Origin: an uncultured Eggerthellaceae bacterium
GTDB lineage: Bacteria; Actinomycetota; Coriobacteriia; Coriobacteriales; Eggerthellaceae
Length of the DNA: 64,000 nucleotides
Reading direction: 5' to 3'
Assembly: GCA_910580205.1 (NCBI GenBank)
Contig: CAJTVP010000006.1
Coordinates: 33,546-97,545 of the forward strand
The notes below the pieces were generated by a model. The model was not told the DNA's origin. It saw only the letters and a list, made by a program, of their open reading frames with translations, and did no database searches. Shown here in pieces: positions 38,623-47,976 of this stretch (its first letter is position 1; each line of letters begins with the position of its first letter). The position numbers were made by a program, and so were the translations under genes.

Positions 38623-38648
38623 AACCCCGGAAGGCGGCTTCCGGGGTT
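38623..38648. terminator. Bidirectional terminator between yacP and the response regulator
   Basis: AACCCCGGAAG (38623-38633), loop GCGG, CTTCCGGGGTT (38638-38648): a perfect 11-bp stem. The upstream A-rich run (AAAGAAAA) supplies a T tract for the minus-strand gene, so it serves both converging units. Confidence 0.85.
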
Positions 38649-38674
38649 CTGATCTGCGGAACGGATGGTTGAGT

Positions 38675-39367
38675 TCAGGCCTTGAAGCGGTAGCCGTATC
38701 CGCGCACCGTCTCCACCACGCCTGGATCATACCCCGCGGCGCTGATCTTGTCGCGCAGGCGCTTGATGTGCGTGTCCACCGTCTTCGTCTCCGTGAGGAA
38801 CTCCCAGCCCCAGGCATCGCGCAGAAGATCATCGCGGCTCACCACGTGGCCTGCGTTCTTCATGAGGGAAGCCAGAAGCTCGAACTCCCGCGGCGTGAGG
38901 TCGATCTGGCCCTTGTCGCCGGAAGCGGTGTGCGCATCCTCATCCAAAGTTATGCCGTTCACGCTCATGACGCTCTTCTGGGCACCCACCTGGCCTGAGC
39001 GGCGGCGCAGAAGCGCTCTCACGCGGGCGATCAGCTCGCGCACGCCGAAAGGCTTCGCCAGGTAGTCATCGCCACCGATCTCAAGGCCCACCACCTTGTC
39101 CAGCTCCGTGTCGCGCGCGGAGAGGAACAGCACCGGGGCGGAGGTGTTCGTGCGCAGACGGCGGCAAAGCTCATACCCATCCATGCCCGGCAGCATGATG
39201 TCCAAGATGAACATGTCATAGTCATTCTGCCCGGCGGCGGTGATGGCGTCTTCGCCGTTGTGGACGATGTCCGCCTCATAGCCTTCCTTTTTCAGAGCAT
39301 AGCCGACGAAATCGGTGATGGTGGTCTCGTCATCCACGACGAGGATCCGGATGGGAGCTTCAGTCAT
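38675..39367 (-). CDS. OmpR/PhoB-family response regulator, no adjacent kinase
   Basis: Two-component transcription factor, 230 residues. Receiver domain: acidic pocket VVDDE, phospho-acceptor Asp56 in FILDIMLPGMDG, conserved LSARD and KPFGVRELIARV. C-terminal winged helix: DLTPREFELLASLM and TVDTHIKRLRDKI, with VRGYGYRF. The closest family resemblance is MtrA/RegX3/PhoP types. No histidine kinase lies on either side, so the partner must be elsewhere. Confidence 0.93.
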   Translation of the reverse strand: MTEAPIRILVVDDETTITDFVGYALKKEGYEADIVHNGEDAITAAGQNDYDMFILDIMLPGMDGYELCRRLRTNTSAPVLFLSARDTELDKVVGLEIGGDDYLAKPFGVRELIARVRALLRRRSGQVGAQKSVMSVNGITLDEDAHTASGDKGQIDLTPREFELLASLMKNAGHVVSRDDLLRDAWGWEFLTETKTVDTHIKRLRDKISAAGYDPGVVETVRGYGYRFKA

Positions 39368-39424
39368 TGCCGTTGCCTTTCCTGATGCGGCTCATGGGCG
39401 GCAAGGTGCCTCCGCCCGAACACC

Positions 39425-39459
39425 TGATGGTGTATCGTATCTGTACCATTATCCATCAA
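39425..39459. promoter_or_regulatory. Shared control region between the response regulator and coaX
   Basis: On the minus strand TTGATG (39459-39454), 17 bp and GATACA form a promoter for the regulator gene. The same stretch has an inverted repeat TGATGG (39425-39430)/CCATCA (39453-39458) and an inner ATGGT/ACCAT pair (39427-39431, 39445-39449). Autoregulation is possible but inferred. Confidence 0.4.
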
Positions 39460-39486
39460 ATAAGACAAGAGTTGACCAGAATAATC

Positions 39487-40278
39487 ATGCTTCTCGCCAT
39501 TGATGTTGGAAACACCCATACCGTCATCGGCGCGTACGGCGGCGAAGAGCTGCGCGCGTCGTGGCGCATCCCCACTTGCAAGGAGGATACGCCCGATGCC
39601 ATCTGCGCGCGCTTGCTGCCGCTCATGGAGGTGGCTGGCATGGATTCTCATGAGCTTGACGAGGGGATCTTGGCCTGCGTGGTCCCCATGCTCACGCGAG
39701 CATGGTCGGATGCCATCTCCGCTCTGTGCGGAAGCCCGGCGCTCATCGTCTCCGCGAAGACGGCGGGAAGCCTCTTCTGCGCGGACTATCCTGCGCCCCA
39801 GGAGATCGGGGCGGACCGCATCGCGGATGCCGTCGCTCTGAAAGCGCTCTACGGATGCCCATCCATCGTGGTGGATTTCGGCACGGCCACCAACATGGAG
39901 GTCATCGATCGCCGCGGACGGTTCATCGGCGGCATCATCGCACCAGGGCTCCAGACCAGCGCGCAAACGCTCATCTCGCGCGGCGCGCAGCTGTCTTCCA
40001 TCAACCTCACCGCCCCTGAGCATGCCATCGGCCGCGGCACGGAAGAAGCGCTCAAAAGCGGCATCGTCTTCGGCGAGGCGGATCGCGTGGACGGCCTCAT
40101 CCGGCGCATCAAAGCGGAGCTGGGAGAAGACGCGTTCGTAGTGGCAACAGGCGGCTTGGCGGAGGGGGTCGCTTCCCTGGCTCAAGAGGTGGATGATGTG
40201 AACCCGGACCTCACGCTCATCGGACTTCGTTTAATATCTGAGGAACACCGGAAACGCGCCAAGGAGGACGCATGTTGA
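39487..40278 (+). CDS. coaX: Type III pantothenate kinase
   Basis: First step of coenzyme A synthesis, potassium-dependent and not feedback-inhibited by CoA in characterised members. ASKHA fold: [16 protein letters not shown] (phosphate 1), [41 protein letters not shown]. 263 residues. ATG 39487 has no obvious ribosome-binding site; longer frames run into the regulatory region. Overlaps fhs by 7 nt. Confidence 0.93.
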   Translation: MLLAIDVGNTHTVIGAYGGEELRASWRIPTCKEDTPDAICARLLPLMEVAGMDSHELDEGILACVVPMLTRAWSDAISALCGSPALIVSAKTAGSLFCADYPAPQEIGADRIADAVALKALYGCPSIVVDFGTATNMEVIDRRGRFIGGIIAPGLQTSAQTLISRGAQLSSINLTAPEHAIGRGTEEALKSGIVFGEADRVDGLIRRIKAELGEDAFVVATGGLAEGVASLAQEVDDVNPDLTLIGLRLISEEHRKRAKEDAC

Positions 40279-41960
40279 CAGACATCGAGATCGCTCAGGC
40301 GGCAACCCCGAAGAAGATCGCCGATGTGGCGGAAGGATTGGGGATAGGGGAGGACCACCTGGAGTCCTATGGGCCGTACAAGGCGAAGGTGGACTACAAC
40401 CTCCTGGCCGATGAGGCTCATGAGCCGGGCAAGCTCGTGCTGGTGACCGCCATCAACCCCACGCCCGCCGGCGAAGGGAAGACCACCACCACGGTGGGCC
40501 TGGCGGACGCCTTGGCCCTGCGCGGCAAGAACGTCGTCGTGGCTCTGCGCGAGCCGTCCCTCGGGCCCGTGTTCGGCATCAAGGGAGGTGCTGCGGGCGG
40601 CGGCTACGCCCAGGTCATCCCCATGGAGGACATCAACCTGCACTTCACGGGAGACTTCCATGCCATAGGCGCGGCGAACAACCTGCTGGCCGCCATGCTG
40701 GACGCGCACATCCAGGCGGGCAACGAGCTCAACATAGACGTGCGCCGCATCACGTGGAAGCGCGTGGTGGATATGAACGATCGCCAGCTGCGGCACATCG
40801 TGGATGGGCTTGGCGGGAAGGCCCATGGCACGCCGCGCGAAGACGGATTCGACATCACGGTGGCCTCCGAGGTCATGGCCATCTTCTGCCTGGCCACTTC
40901 CATCACCGATCTGAAAGAGCGGCTGGGACGCATCGTGGTGGGCTACACCTACGATGATGAGCCTGTGACCGCCCATGATCTGAAAGCGGAAGGGGCCATG
41001 TGCGCGCTGCTCAAGGATGCCCTGAAGCCGAACCTCGTGCAGACCCTTGAGGGGAATCCCGCGTTCGTCCATGGCGGCCCGTTCGCGAACATCGCCCACG
41101 GCTGCAACTCCATCATGGCCACGCGCATGGCGCTGGCGCTGGGGGATTGGTGCGTGACCGAAGCGGGCTTCGGCGCGGATCTGGGCGCGGAGAAGTTCCT
41201 GGACATCAAGTGCCGCCTTGCGGGCTTGAAGCCGGATGCGGTCGTGGTCGTGGCCACGGTGCGCGCGCTCAAGAACCACGGCGGCGTGGCCAAAGAAGAT
41301 CTGAACGAGGAGAACCTGGACGCGCTCAAGGCGGGCCTTCCGAACCTCTTGCAGCATGTGGAGAACATCACCCAGGTCTATCAGCTGCCCTGCGTGGTGG
41401 CCATCAACGCGTTCCCCACGGACACGAAAGCGGAGCTGGATCTGGTGGAGGCGGAGTGCAGCAAGCTGGGCGTGGACGTGGCGCTCTCAGAGGTGTGGGC
41501 CAAAGGCGGCGAAGGCGGCCTTGCGCTGGCTGATGAGGTGGTGCGTCTTTGCGAAGAGGGGGATGCGGATGGCCGCAGCGCTCAGACTTTCGAATACTCC
41601 TATGAAGATGACCTGTCCCTGACGGAGAAGATAGAGGTCATCGCCCGCAGGATCTATCATGCGGATGGCGTGGTGTTCGAACCGGCTGCGGTGAATGAGA
41701 TCGCCAAGCTGGAGCGCCTCGGATTCGGCGGGATGCCGGTCTGCATGGCGAAGACCCAGTACTCCTTCTCTGATGATGCGAAGAAGCTGGGCGCGCCTCG
41801 CGGTTTCCAGATCACCGTGCGTGAGGTGAAGGTGTCCGCGGGCGCTGGGTTCGTCGTCGCGCTCACGGGCTCCATCATGACCATGCCGGGGCTGGGCAAT
41901 GCACCTGCCGCGCAGCGCATCGACGTGGATGAGACGGGCAAGATCACGGGCCTGTTCTAG
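40272..41960 (+). CDS. fhs: Formate-tetrahydrofolate ligase
   Basis: ATP-dependent formation of 10-formyl-THF from formate, the entry of formate into one-carbon and, in acetogens, Wood-Ljungdahl metabolism. [20 protein letters not shown] is the P-loop; [23 protein letters not shown] and GGVAKEDL are family signatures. 562 residues. AAGGAGG before the ATG. The formate channel gene focA follows directly. Confidence 0.97.
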   Translation: MLTDIEIAQAATPKKIADVAEGLGIGEDHLESYGPYKAKVDYNLLADEAHEPGKLVLVTAINPTPAGEGKTTTTVGLADALALRGKNVVVALREPSLGPVFGIKGGAAGGGYAQVIPMEDINLHFTGDFHAIGAANNLLAAMLDAHIQAGNELNIDVRRITWKRVVDMNDRQLRHIVDGLGGKAHGTPREDGFDITVASEVMAIFCLATSITDLKERLGRIVVGYTYDDEPVTAHDLKAEGAMCALLKDALKPNLVQTLEGNPAFVHGGPFANIAHGCNSIMATRMALALGDWCVTEAGFGADLGAEKFLDIKCRLAGLKPDAVVVVATVRALKNHGGVAKEDLNEENLDALKAGLPNLLQHVENITQVYQLPCVVAINAFPTDTKAELDLVEAECSKLGVDVALSEVWAKGGEGGLALADEVVRLCEEGDADGRSAQTFEYSYEDDLSLTEKIEVIARRIYHADGVVFEPAAVNEIAKLERLGFGGMPVCMAKTQYSFSDDAKKLGAPRGFQITVREVKVSAGAGFVVALTGSIMTMPGLGNAPAAQRIDVDETGKITGLF

Positions 41961-41996
41961 GCGGCCCGCTGAAGATCTAAGGATGAAGGAGGAGCC

Positions 41997-42821
41997 GTGC
42001 CCATCCGCACGCCCCAAGAGATCACTGATGGTTTCATAGCCGCCTCCGTGCCGAAGGCCGAATCGCCCTTCTGGCGGCTGCTCGTGCTGGCCTTCATGGC
42101 GGGCATGCTCGTGTCCATGGGCGCGATAGCTTCTTCCAGCGCCGCTTTCAGCCTGGAGAACACAGGCATGCAGCGGCTCGTCACGGGCCTCATCTTTCCC
42201 ATCGGCCTCATGATGATCGTGCTTCTGGGCACGGAGCTGTTCACCGGCAACGCTCTCATGGTGACGGCGGCCATCAGCGGCCAGATCAGCTGGAAGCGGC
42301 TCTTCCGCAACTGGGGCATCGTGTACGTGGGCAATTTCGCTGGTGCCATCCTCATGGCGGCGCTCATGGCGTTCTTCGGCCAATTGAACCTGGGCGGCGG
42401 AGAGTTGGCGGTCTATACGGCGAAGGTGGCGGCCGCGAAGTGCTCGCTTCCTTGGATGAACGCCTTCGTGCTGGGCATCTTCTGCAACTTCTTGGTCTGC
42501 ATCGCCATCTATCTGGGCAACACCGCCCATGACACGGCGGGCAAGATCTTGGGGGTGTTCTTCCCCATCTTCGGATTCTGCATCGCCAGCTTCGAGCACT
42601 GCATCGCCAACATGTACTACATCCCCGCGGGCATCTTCGCGAACCTGGTGCCGGCCTACATCCCCCTCATCTCTGAGGCGGGCATCAACACCGCCGTGCT
42701 CGATTTCGGCACGTTCATCACAGCGAATCTCATCCCGGTGACGCTCGGCAACATCGTAGGGGGCGTGGTCGTGGGGCTGGTCATGTACGCGGCCCATGCC
42801 ACCAAGGACGCGCGGTCGTGA
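41997..42821 (+). CDS. focA: Formate/nitrite transporter family channel, FocA-like
   Basis: Pentameric FNT-family channel with six membrane helices. Signatures are GTELFTGNAL, NWGIVYVGNFAGA and ASFEHCIANMYYIPAG, the last holding the central pore His. 274 residues. GTG start after AAGGAGGAG. Next to formate-THF ligase, formate is the likely substrate. Its stop overlaps the tsaE GTG (GTGA). Confidence 0.92.
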   Translation: MPIRTPQEITDGFIAASVPKAESPFWRLLVLAFMAGMLVSMGAIASSSAAFSLENTGMQRLVTGLIFPIGLMMIVLLGTELFTGNALMVTAAISGQISWKRLFRNWGIVYVGNFAGAILMAALMAFFGQLNLGGGELAVYTAKVAAAKCSLPWMNAFVLGIFCNFLVCIAIYLGNTAHDTAGKILGVFFPIFGFCIASFEHCIANMYYIPAGIFANLVPAYIPLISEAGINTAVLDFGTFITANLIPVTLGNIVGGVVVGLVMYAAHATKDARS

Positions 42822-43333
42822 AAGCGTTGTGGCGCGGAGAGGAGCTTCTGTGCGCGGAGGCTTCCCTTGAGGACTTCGATGCGCTTGGATGCGCGCTGGC
42901 CTCAGGGCTTGAGGATGGGGACGTCGTCCTGCTCGAAGGGGATCTGGGCGCGGGCAAGACCACGTTCGCGCAAGCGGTGGCCCGCGCTCTCGGCATCACT
43001 GCTCCTGTGGTGAGCCCGACGTTCTCCATCCTGTGCACGTATCCCCATGGCGCGGTGGCTCTCAACCATTTCGATTTGTACCGGCTTGAGGCAGAAGAGC
43101 AGCTGGATGACGTGGATTTCTGGAGCTTGGTGGACGAATCCACGCCCGGCGCTTCCCTGGTGGAATGGGCGGACCTCTTTCCGGATGCCATGCCAGAGGA
43201 TGCGCTCACTCTGCGCATCTCAAGGGCAGTGGGCGCGGGGGAGGGCCGCGACCTTGCATTCTCAGCCCGTGGTGCGCGTTCCCGTCAGTTGCTCGAGCGC
43301 CTGGTGGCAAAACTCTGCACGCAGGAGGCTTGA
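42818..43333 (+). CDS. tsaE: tRNA t6A synthesis ATPase TsaE
   Basis: P-loop ATPase that drives the TsaBD complex. EGDLGAGKTTFAQ (Walker A), SPTFSILCTY, LNHFDLYRL and VEWADLFPD are the family motifs. 171 residues. GTG start coupled to the focA stop; the next gene encodes its partners TsaB and TsaD. Confidence 0.94.
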   Translation: MKALWRGEELLCAEASLEDFDALGCALASGLEDGDVVLLEGDLGAGKTTFAQAVARALGITAPVVSPTFSILCTYPHGAVALNHFDLYRLEAEEQLDDVDFWSLVDESTPGASLVEWADLFPDAMPEDALTLRISRAVGAGEGRDLAFSARGARSRQLLERLVAKLCTQEA

Positions 43334-43335
43334 GG

Positions 43336-45675
43336 ATGGCACGGGATGTCGTCATCGCCTTCGATACGGCCAATGAGGTGGTGGCCTGCGCGCTCGGTAG
43401 CATCGTGGAGGATGCGCGCGTGGAGCTTCTGGCCTCACGGGATATCCCCGCCCATCGGGCTTCCAACACGCGCTTGCTCACGGTGCTGGATGAGCTTTGT
43501 GTCGCTGAGGGCGTCACCCGTGAGGAGGTGGGCTTGGTGGCGGTCGGGCGTGGTCCTGGCTCGTTCACCGGCGTGCGGATCGCCATGGCCACAGCGAAGG
43601 GGATCGCCTCTGCTCTGGGCGCGCCTTTGGTCGGCCTTTCCACGTTGGATGCGGTCGCATGGAAAGCCTGGGCGGACGGCGTGCGCGGGCGGCTGCTCGT
43701 GGCGGGGGATGCCATGCGCAAAGAGGTGTATCCCGCATGGTTCTCATTGGACGCGGCGGGAGCGCACCGGCTCACGGAGGACCGCGTGGTGAAAGCGGCG
43801 GCGTTCGCAGAAGAGCTGCCCCAGGGCGGTTTTTCGCTCACGGGGGATGCCCTTGGGAAATATTCGGAAACATTCCAACGCACGGAACTGGAGCTGTCGG
43901 AGAGCCTCTGGGCGCCCACGGGCGAAGGCTTGCTCCTGGCGCTGCAACAGCGCTTGCAAAAGGAGGGCGCGAAGGCGCGCCAGCGGCCGGCGGAGGCGCT
44001 CCCCGTCTACACGCGCCTGTCGGATGCCGAGGAGAGCGAGCGGGCGCGCTTGGCGGATGGACGCGCGCGGGATCTGCGCACAGGCGTCCAGCATGGAGAT
44101 GGAGCGGTGGAGGTGCGGCCCTTCGATGGCGCGCTGGCTGAGGAAGCGGCCGCTCTTGAGCAGAAGGTCATGGGCACGGATGCGTGGTCTGCGTCCTCTT
44201 TCGCCGATGAGCTCACCCGCTCCAGCCGCATTTGGTGGATGGCGGAAGCGGACGGCGGACTTGTCGGCTATGCCGGCGCGCTCATCATAGATGGGGACGC
44301 TCAGATCTTGAAGGTGGCGGTGGCTCCGGACCGTCGCCGCGAAGGGATCGCGACCAAGTTGCTCGCCCGCGTGTTGGAAGATGCGCGCAATCTGGGGGCG
44401 AGGACCGCCTCCCTTGAAGTGCGGGCATCCAACGACGGCGCGGCGGCGTTCTATGAGGCTGCGGCCATGGAGTTGGTGGGAACGCGTCCGGGCTATTATT
44501 CAGACCGCGAGGATGCGCGCATATATGAAGGAGACGTGGATGAGGTGCTCGCGCGCCTCCGTTCGTTCCAGGAGCGGCGCGTGGCGGGCATCGGGCTTGA
44601 TGAGCGGGATCATGAACGCGCGTCAGGCCCAGGCGCAGCGGCCAGCGCTGAACATCCCCTCATCCTCGCCATCGAGACCTCCTGCGATGAGACGGCAGGG
44701 GCTGTCACGGATGGGGCGGGGAGCATCCTGTCGGATGTGGTGGCGTCCCAGATAGATTTCCATGCGCGTTTCGGCGGCGTGGTGCCGGAGATCGCCAGCC
44801 GCAAGCACATCGAAGCCATCTGCGGCGTGGCGGAGGCAGCGCTGCAGGATGCGGGTGTTGCCTGGCAGGATCTGGATGCGGTAGCCGCCACCTACGCGCC
44901 GGGGCTCGTGGGCGCGCTCGTGGTGGGCGTGGCCTTCGCGAAGGGGGCGGCCTGGGCGCTGGATGTGCCTTACATCGGCGTGAACCACTTGGAAGGGCAC
45001 ATCTACGCGAATCGGCTGGAGAGCCCAGAAGGAGCGCCGTTCGAGCCGCCCGCCATCGTCTCTCTGCTCTCTGGCGGCAACACGTTGCTCGTGCATATGA
45101 AGGATTGGCAGGACTATGAGATCTTGGGCGCCACCATCGATGACGCGGTAGGGGAAGCCTTCGACAAGGTGGCGAAGGCTCTCGGCTTGCCCTATCCGGG
45201 GGGTCCGCACATCTCGCGCCTGGCGAAAGAGGGCAGGGCGGATGCGCATGATTTCCCCCGCGCGCTCCTGCATTCCAAGGACTTCAGGTTCTCGCTCTCA
45301 GGTCTCAAGACCGCGGTCATCACCTGCATCCAGCAGGAGCGGGAGGCGGGCACGCTCAACCCGGCGGACATCTGCGCTTCATTCGAAGCGGCGGTCATCG
45401 AGGTGCAAACGGCGAAGGCGGCGCGCGCTTTGGATGAGACGGGAGCGCGCACGCTCGCAGTCGGCGGGGGCGTGGCGGCGAATCCGGAGCTCAGGCGCGC
45501 CTATGAGGAGATGTGCGCTGAGCGGGGCGTGCGGTTGGTGGTGCCGCCTCTGGAGGCTTGCGGGGACAACGCGGCCATGATCGCTCTCGTGGCCTTGGAC
45601 CGTTTCAAGCAAGGCCGCTTCTTCGGCTTGGACTCAGACGCCTACGCCCACGCGGACCTCTCTGAGCCCTACTGA
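43336..45675 (+). CDS. tsaD: TsaB-RimI-TsaD triple fusion (t6A synthesis plus ribosomal acetyltransferase)
   Basis: One 779-residue polypeptide. Residues 1 to about 235: TsaB (VIAFDTANEVVACALG, GRGPGSFTGVRIAMATAKG). About 254-410: GNAT acetyltransferase RimI (VEVRPFDGALAEEAAALE, VAVAPDRRREGIATKLL, YEAAAMELVGTRPGYY). About 437-779: TsaD (LAIETSCDETAGAV, GVVPEIASRKH, the metal-binding His pair in NHLEGH, LSGGNT, VGGGVAAN, GDNAAMIALV). TsaB and TsaD act together on threonylcarbamoyl-AMP; RimI acetylates S18 in E. coli. Start ATG 43336 follows GGAGG. Confidence 0.95.
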   Translation: MARDVVIAFDTANEVVACALGSIVEDARVELLASRDIPAHRASNTRLLTVLDELCVAEGVTREEVGLVAVGRGPGSFTGVRIAMATAKGIASALGAPLVGLSTLDAVAWKAWADGVRGRLLVAGDAMRKEVYPAWFSLDAAGAHRLTEDRVVKAAAFAEELPQGGFSLTGDALGKYSETFQRTELELSESLWAPTGEGLLLALQQRLQKEGAKARQRPAEALPVYTRLSDAEESERARLADGRARDLRTGVQHGDGAVEVRPFDGALAEEAAALEQKVMGTDAWSASSFADELTRSSRIWWMAEADGGLVGYAGALIIDGDAQILKVAVAPDRRREGIATKLLARVLEDARNLGARTASLEVRASNDGAAAFYEAAAMELVGTRPGYYSDREDARIYEGDVDEVLARLRSFQERRVAGIGLDERDHERASGPGAAASAEHPLILAIETSCDETAGAVTDGAGSILSDVVASQIDFHARFGGVVPEIASRKHIEAICGVAEAALQDAGVAWQDLDAVAATYAPGLVGALVVGVAFAKGAAWALDVPYIGVNHLEGHIYANRLESPEGAPFEPPAIVSLLSGGNTLLVHMKDWQDYEILGATIDDAVGEAFDKVAKALGLPYPGGPHISRLAKEGRADAHDFPRALLHSKDFRFSLSGLKTAVITCIQQEREAGTLNPADICASFEAAVIEVQTAKAARALDETGARTLAVGGGVAANPELRRAYEEMCAERGVRLVVPPLEACGDNAAMIALVALDRFKQGRFFGLDSDAYAHADLSEPY

Positions 45676-45692
45676 TCGCCCAGCGAAAAAGC

Positions 45693-46439
45693 TCACTCAG
45701 GCTTCACGGCCGTGTGCACGCAGGCGATCCCGCCCGTGAGGTCATGCCAGCGCACCGCTTCAAAGCCCGCTTCTTCCAACAGAGCGGCCACGCCGCGTTG
45801 GTCGGGGAACGCCTGGATGGAGTCGGCCAGGTACCGGAACCCGGAATCGTCTCCGCACACCACTTTCCCCCAGAAGGGGATCATGGAGTGCAGGTACACC
45901 TCGTACAGCTGCCGCAGCACCGGGTTTCCCGGCGTGGAGAAATCCAGGCACGTGAAGCTGCCGCCCGGCGTAAGAACGCGCATCACCTCTGAGAGCGCGC
46001 GTTCGCGCTCAGGCATGTTCCGCAGCCCGTAGGCCATCGTCACCGCATCGAAGGAGCCGTCATCGAAGGGGAGCTCTTGCCCATCAGCCACGGCGAAGGC
46101 CATCTCCACATCCCCGCCGCGCCCGCGATCCTGCTTGCCGCATGCCACTTCCAGCATCTCCGGCACCAGATCGGTGCAGACGACCATGGCGGGATGTTTG
46201 CGCTCCGCCATCAGAAAGGACACATCTCCCGTGCCGCCGGCCACGTCCAGCACGATGTCCGTGCTCTCTATGTCCGCCACCGCCGCCATGCGCTCAAGCC
46301 AGCCTTTGTAGGCGCCGAAGCTGGAAAGCGCGTTGAAGCGCTCGTAGCGCTTCGCGATGGAAGAGAAGATGGCATGCACGCGCTTGGTGGAAAGCTCCGC
46401 CGGCGCGCATCTCCCGGTTTGCGTGTCTATGCTCGTCAT
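45693..46439 (-). CDS. menG: Demethylmenaquinone methyltransferase (UbiE/MenG)
   Basis: SAM-dependent C-methylation in menaquinone synthesis. VLDVAGGTGDVSFLMAE (motif I), DGQELPFDDGSFDAVTMAYGLRNMPER and VLTPGGSFTCLDFS are typical. 248 residues from ATG 46439. A TATAAT on the minus strand lies 9 nt before this ATG and there is no ribosome-binding site, so translation is probably leaderless. Menaquinone fits an anaerobe with Tat-exported respiratory enzymes. The gene converges on tsaD with a 17-bp gap. Confidence 0.93.
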   Translation of the reverse strand: MTSIDTQTGRCAPAELSTKRVHAIFSSIAKRYERFNALSSFGAYKGWLERMAAVADIESTDIVLDVAGGTGDVSFLMAERKHPAMVVCTDLVPEMLEVACGKQDRGRGGDVEMAFAVADGQELPFDDGSFDAVTMAYGLRNMPERERALSEVMRVLTPGGSFTCLDFSTPGNPVLRQLYEVYLHSMIPFWGKVVCGDDSGFRYLADSIQAFPDQRGVAALLEEAGFEAVRWHDLTGGIACVHTAVKPE

Positions 46440-46448
46440 GGTCGGATG

Positions 46449-46480
46449 ATTATAGCGCGCCCTGCCCACTCTGATAGAAT
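46449..46480. promoter_or_regulatory. Divergent -10 elements for menG and the amidohydrolase-like gene
   Basis: Minus-strand TATAAT (46454-46449) directs menG; plus-strand TAGAAT (46475-46480) directs the gene at 46554. Expected transcription start for menG is within a few bases of its ATG. Confidence 0.5.
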
Positions 46481-46553
46481 AGGGCGCTTGAAGATACGGC
46501 CCATGGCTGCGCGCTCAAGGTGCGCGTTTCTAGATCACGCAAGCGAGGCTTCC

Positions 46554-47912
46554 ATGTTGCTCAGCGCTAAATACGTCTTTCCCATCATCGGAGAACCCAT
46601 CGCGGGCGGCGCGGTCCTGGTCCAGGACGGGCGCATCGCGGATATCGGGGACATGAACGCGCTCATCCATCGCTATCCGGAAGAGGAAGTGACCGACTTC
46701 GGCATGGCGGCGCTCATGCCCGGATTCGTGGATGTGCACACGCGGCTTGAGAAGTCCGTGCTCCGGGGCTTGGTGGCGGATCAGCCCTATGCGAAGTGGA
46801 TCCTCTCCGTCATCGAGAAGAGCGCGCGGTTGGAGCTGGCTGACTGGTACGATTCGGCGGTCGTGGGCGGTCTGGATGCGCTGGCCGGCGGCATCACCAC
46901 CATCGGCGACATCACCTCCACCGGCGCTGCGCTCAAAGCCACCGCAGCCCTGGGCCTCCGCTCGGTGATCTACCGCGAAGTGGGCGCCATGGACAAGATG
47001 CGCGTCGATTACGCCATCCACTCGGCGCGCAAGGACATCGAACGCTGGCGGCAGATGGCCGAAGGCACGCGCTCTTCGGTGGGCGTGGCCCCCGCCGCCG
47101 TCTACGCCATCCACCCCGGGATCTTCGGGCGCGTGGCGGAGCTGGCCACTGAGGAGAGCCTGCCCGTGGCCATCCGCCTCGCCAGCAGCCTTGAGGAATA
47201 CAACTTCGTCATGTACGGCTCATCCATGTTCGCCGTGGACAACATGGACGTGGAGACGCGTGGTTACGTGGAGATCCCGCCGTGGCTCCCCTTCGGCGTG
47301 ACCCCGGTGCGCTACGCGCTCAACTGGGGCGCGTTCGACACCGACAACGTCATGGTGGTGAACCCGGTCTACGTGGATGAGGACGACATCAAGAAGATGG
47401 TGGAGAAGAACGTCTCCATCGCCACGTGCCCGCGGGCCAACGCGCAGCTGGGCATGGGCGTGGCGCCGCTCTCCGAGTTCATGCAGGCGGGCCTTCGGAT
47501 CGGGTTGGGCACGGATTCGCCGGCCGCCACCGAATCCACCGACATGCTCTCAGAGATGCGCACGGGCCTGCTTCTGCATCGCGCCCGCGACACGCGTCGC
47601 TTCCTGGACGCGGCCACGCTGCTTGAGCTGGCCACCATCGGCGGCGCTCGCGCGCTCAAGATGGAAGATGAGATCGGCTCGCTTGAGATCGGGAAGCAAG
47701 CGGACATCATCGCCATAGACCTTTCCAGCTCCCATCAGTCCCCTGAGGTCAATCCCATGTCCGCGGTCGTGAACACCTGCTCCGTCTCAGATATCCTGAT
47801 GACCATGGTGGGCGGCCAGGTGCTCTACGAGAAGGACCACTGGCACGTGGATGTGGAGGTGGCGCGCAGCATCGCGCGGGTCATCGAGATTCGCACCAAA
47901 CTGCGTTCATAG
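46554..47912 (+). CDS. Amidohydrolase-superfamily protein lacking the metal ligands (probable pseudoenzyme)
   Basis: 452 residues. It aligns along its length with MTA/SAH deaminase (MtaD) type enzymes: GFVDVHTRLEKSVLRGL, AGGITTIGDI, then SIATCPRANAQLGMGVAPLSEF, GLGTDSPAATESTDMLSEMR and LEIGKQADIIAIDL. The expected HTH metal pair reads HTR (His62, Arg64), the HLxE site reads RLASS (Arg208), the AHCVHL site reads VNPVYV, and the SHNPxSN His is Thr. Only the Asp of GTDS (residue 321) remains. Hydrolysis is therefore unlikely; a binding or regulatory role is possible. ATG 46554 follows GAGG. Divergent from menG. Confidence 0.85.
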   Translation: MLLSAKYVFPIIGEPIAGGAVLVQDGRIADIGDMNALIHRYPEEEVTDFGMAALMPGFVDVHTRLEKSVLRGLVADQPYAKWILSVIEKSARLELADWYDSAVVGGLDALAGGITTIGDITSTGAALKATAALGLRSVIYREVGAMDKMRVDYAIHSARKDIERWRQMAEGTRSSVGVAPAAVYAIHPGIFGRVAELATEESLPVAIRLASSLEEYNFVMYGSSMFAVDNMDVETRGYVEIPPWLPFGVTPVRYALNWGAFDTDNVMVVNPVYVDEDDIKKMVEKNVSIATCPRANAQLGMGVAPLSEFMQAGLRIGLGTDSPAATESTDMLSEMRTGLLLHRARDTRRFLDAATLLELATIGGARALKMEDEIGSLEIGKQADIIAIDLSSSHQSPEVNPMSAVVNTCSVSDILMTMVGGQVLYEKDHWHVDVEVARSIARVIEIRTKLRS

Positions 47913-47933
47913 CCGCTCGTTTGCGCGTACAAT
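47906..47933 (+). promoter_or_regulatory. Candidate promoter of the small-membrane-protein/tat/hyp/nadE run
   Basis: TTCATA (47906-47911), 16 bp, TACAAT (47928-47933), 43 bp before the ATG at 47977. The downstream genes are closely packed to 52190, consistent with one long transcript. Confidence 0.4.
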
Positions 47934-47976
47934 GCAACCGGAACGATTTGAGCACGAAAGCAGGTAGTCAAGCTCC

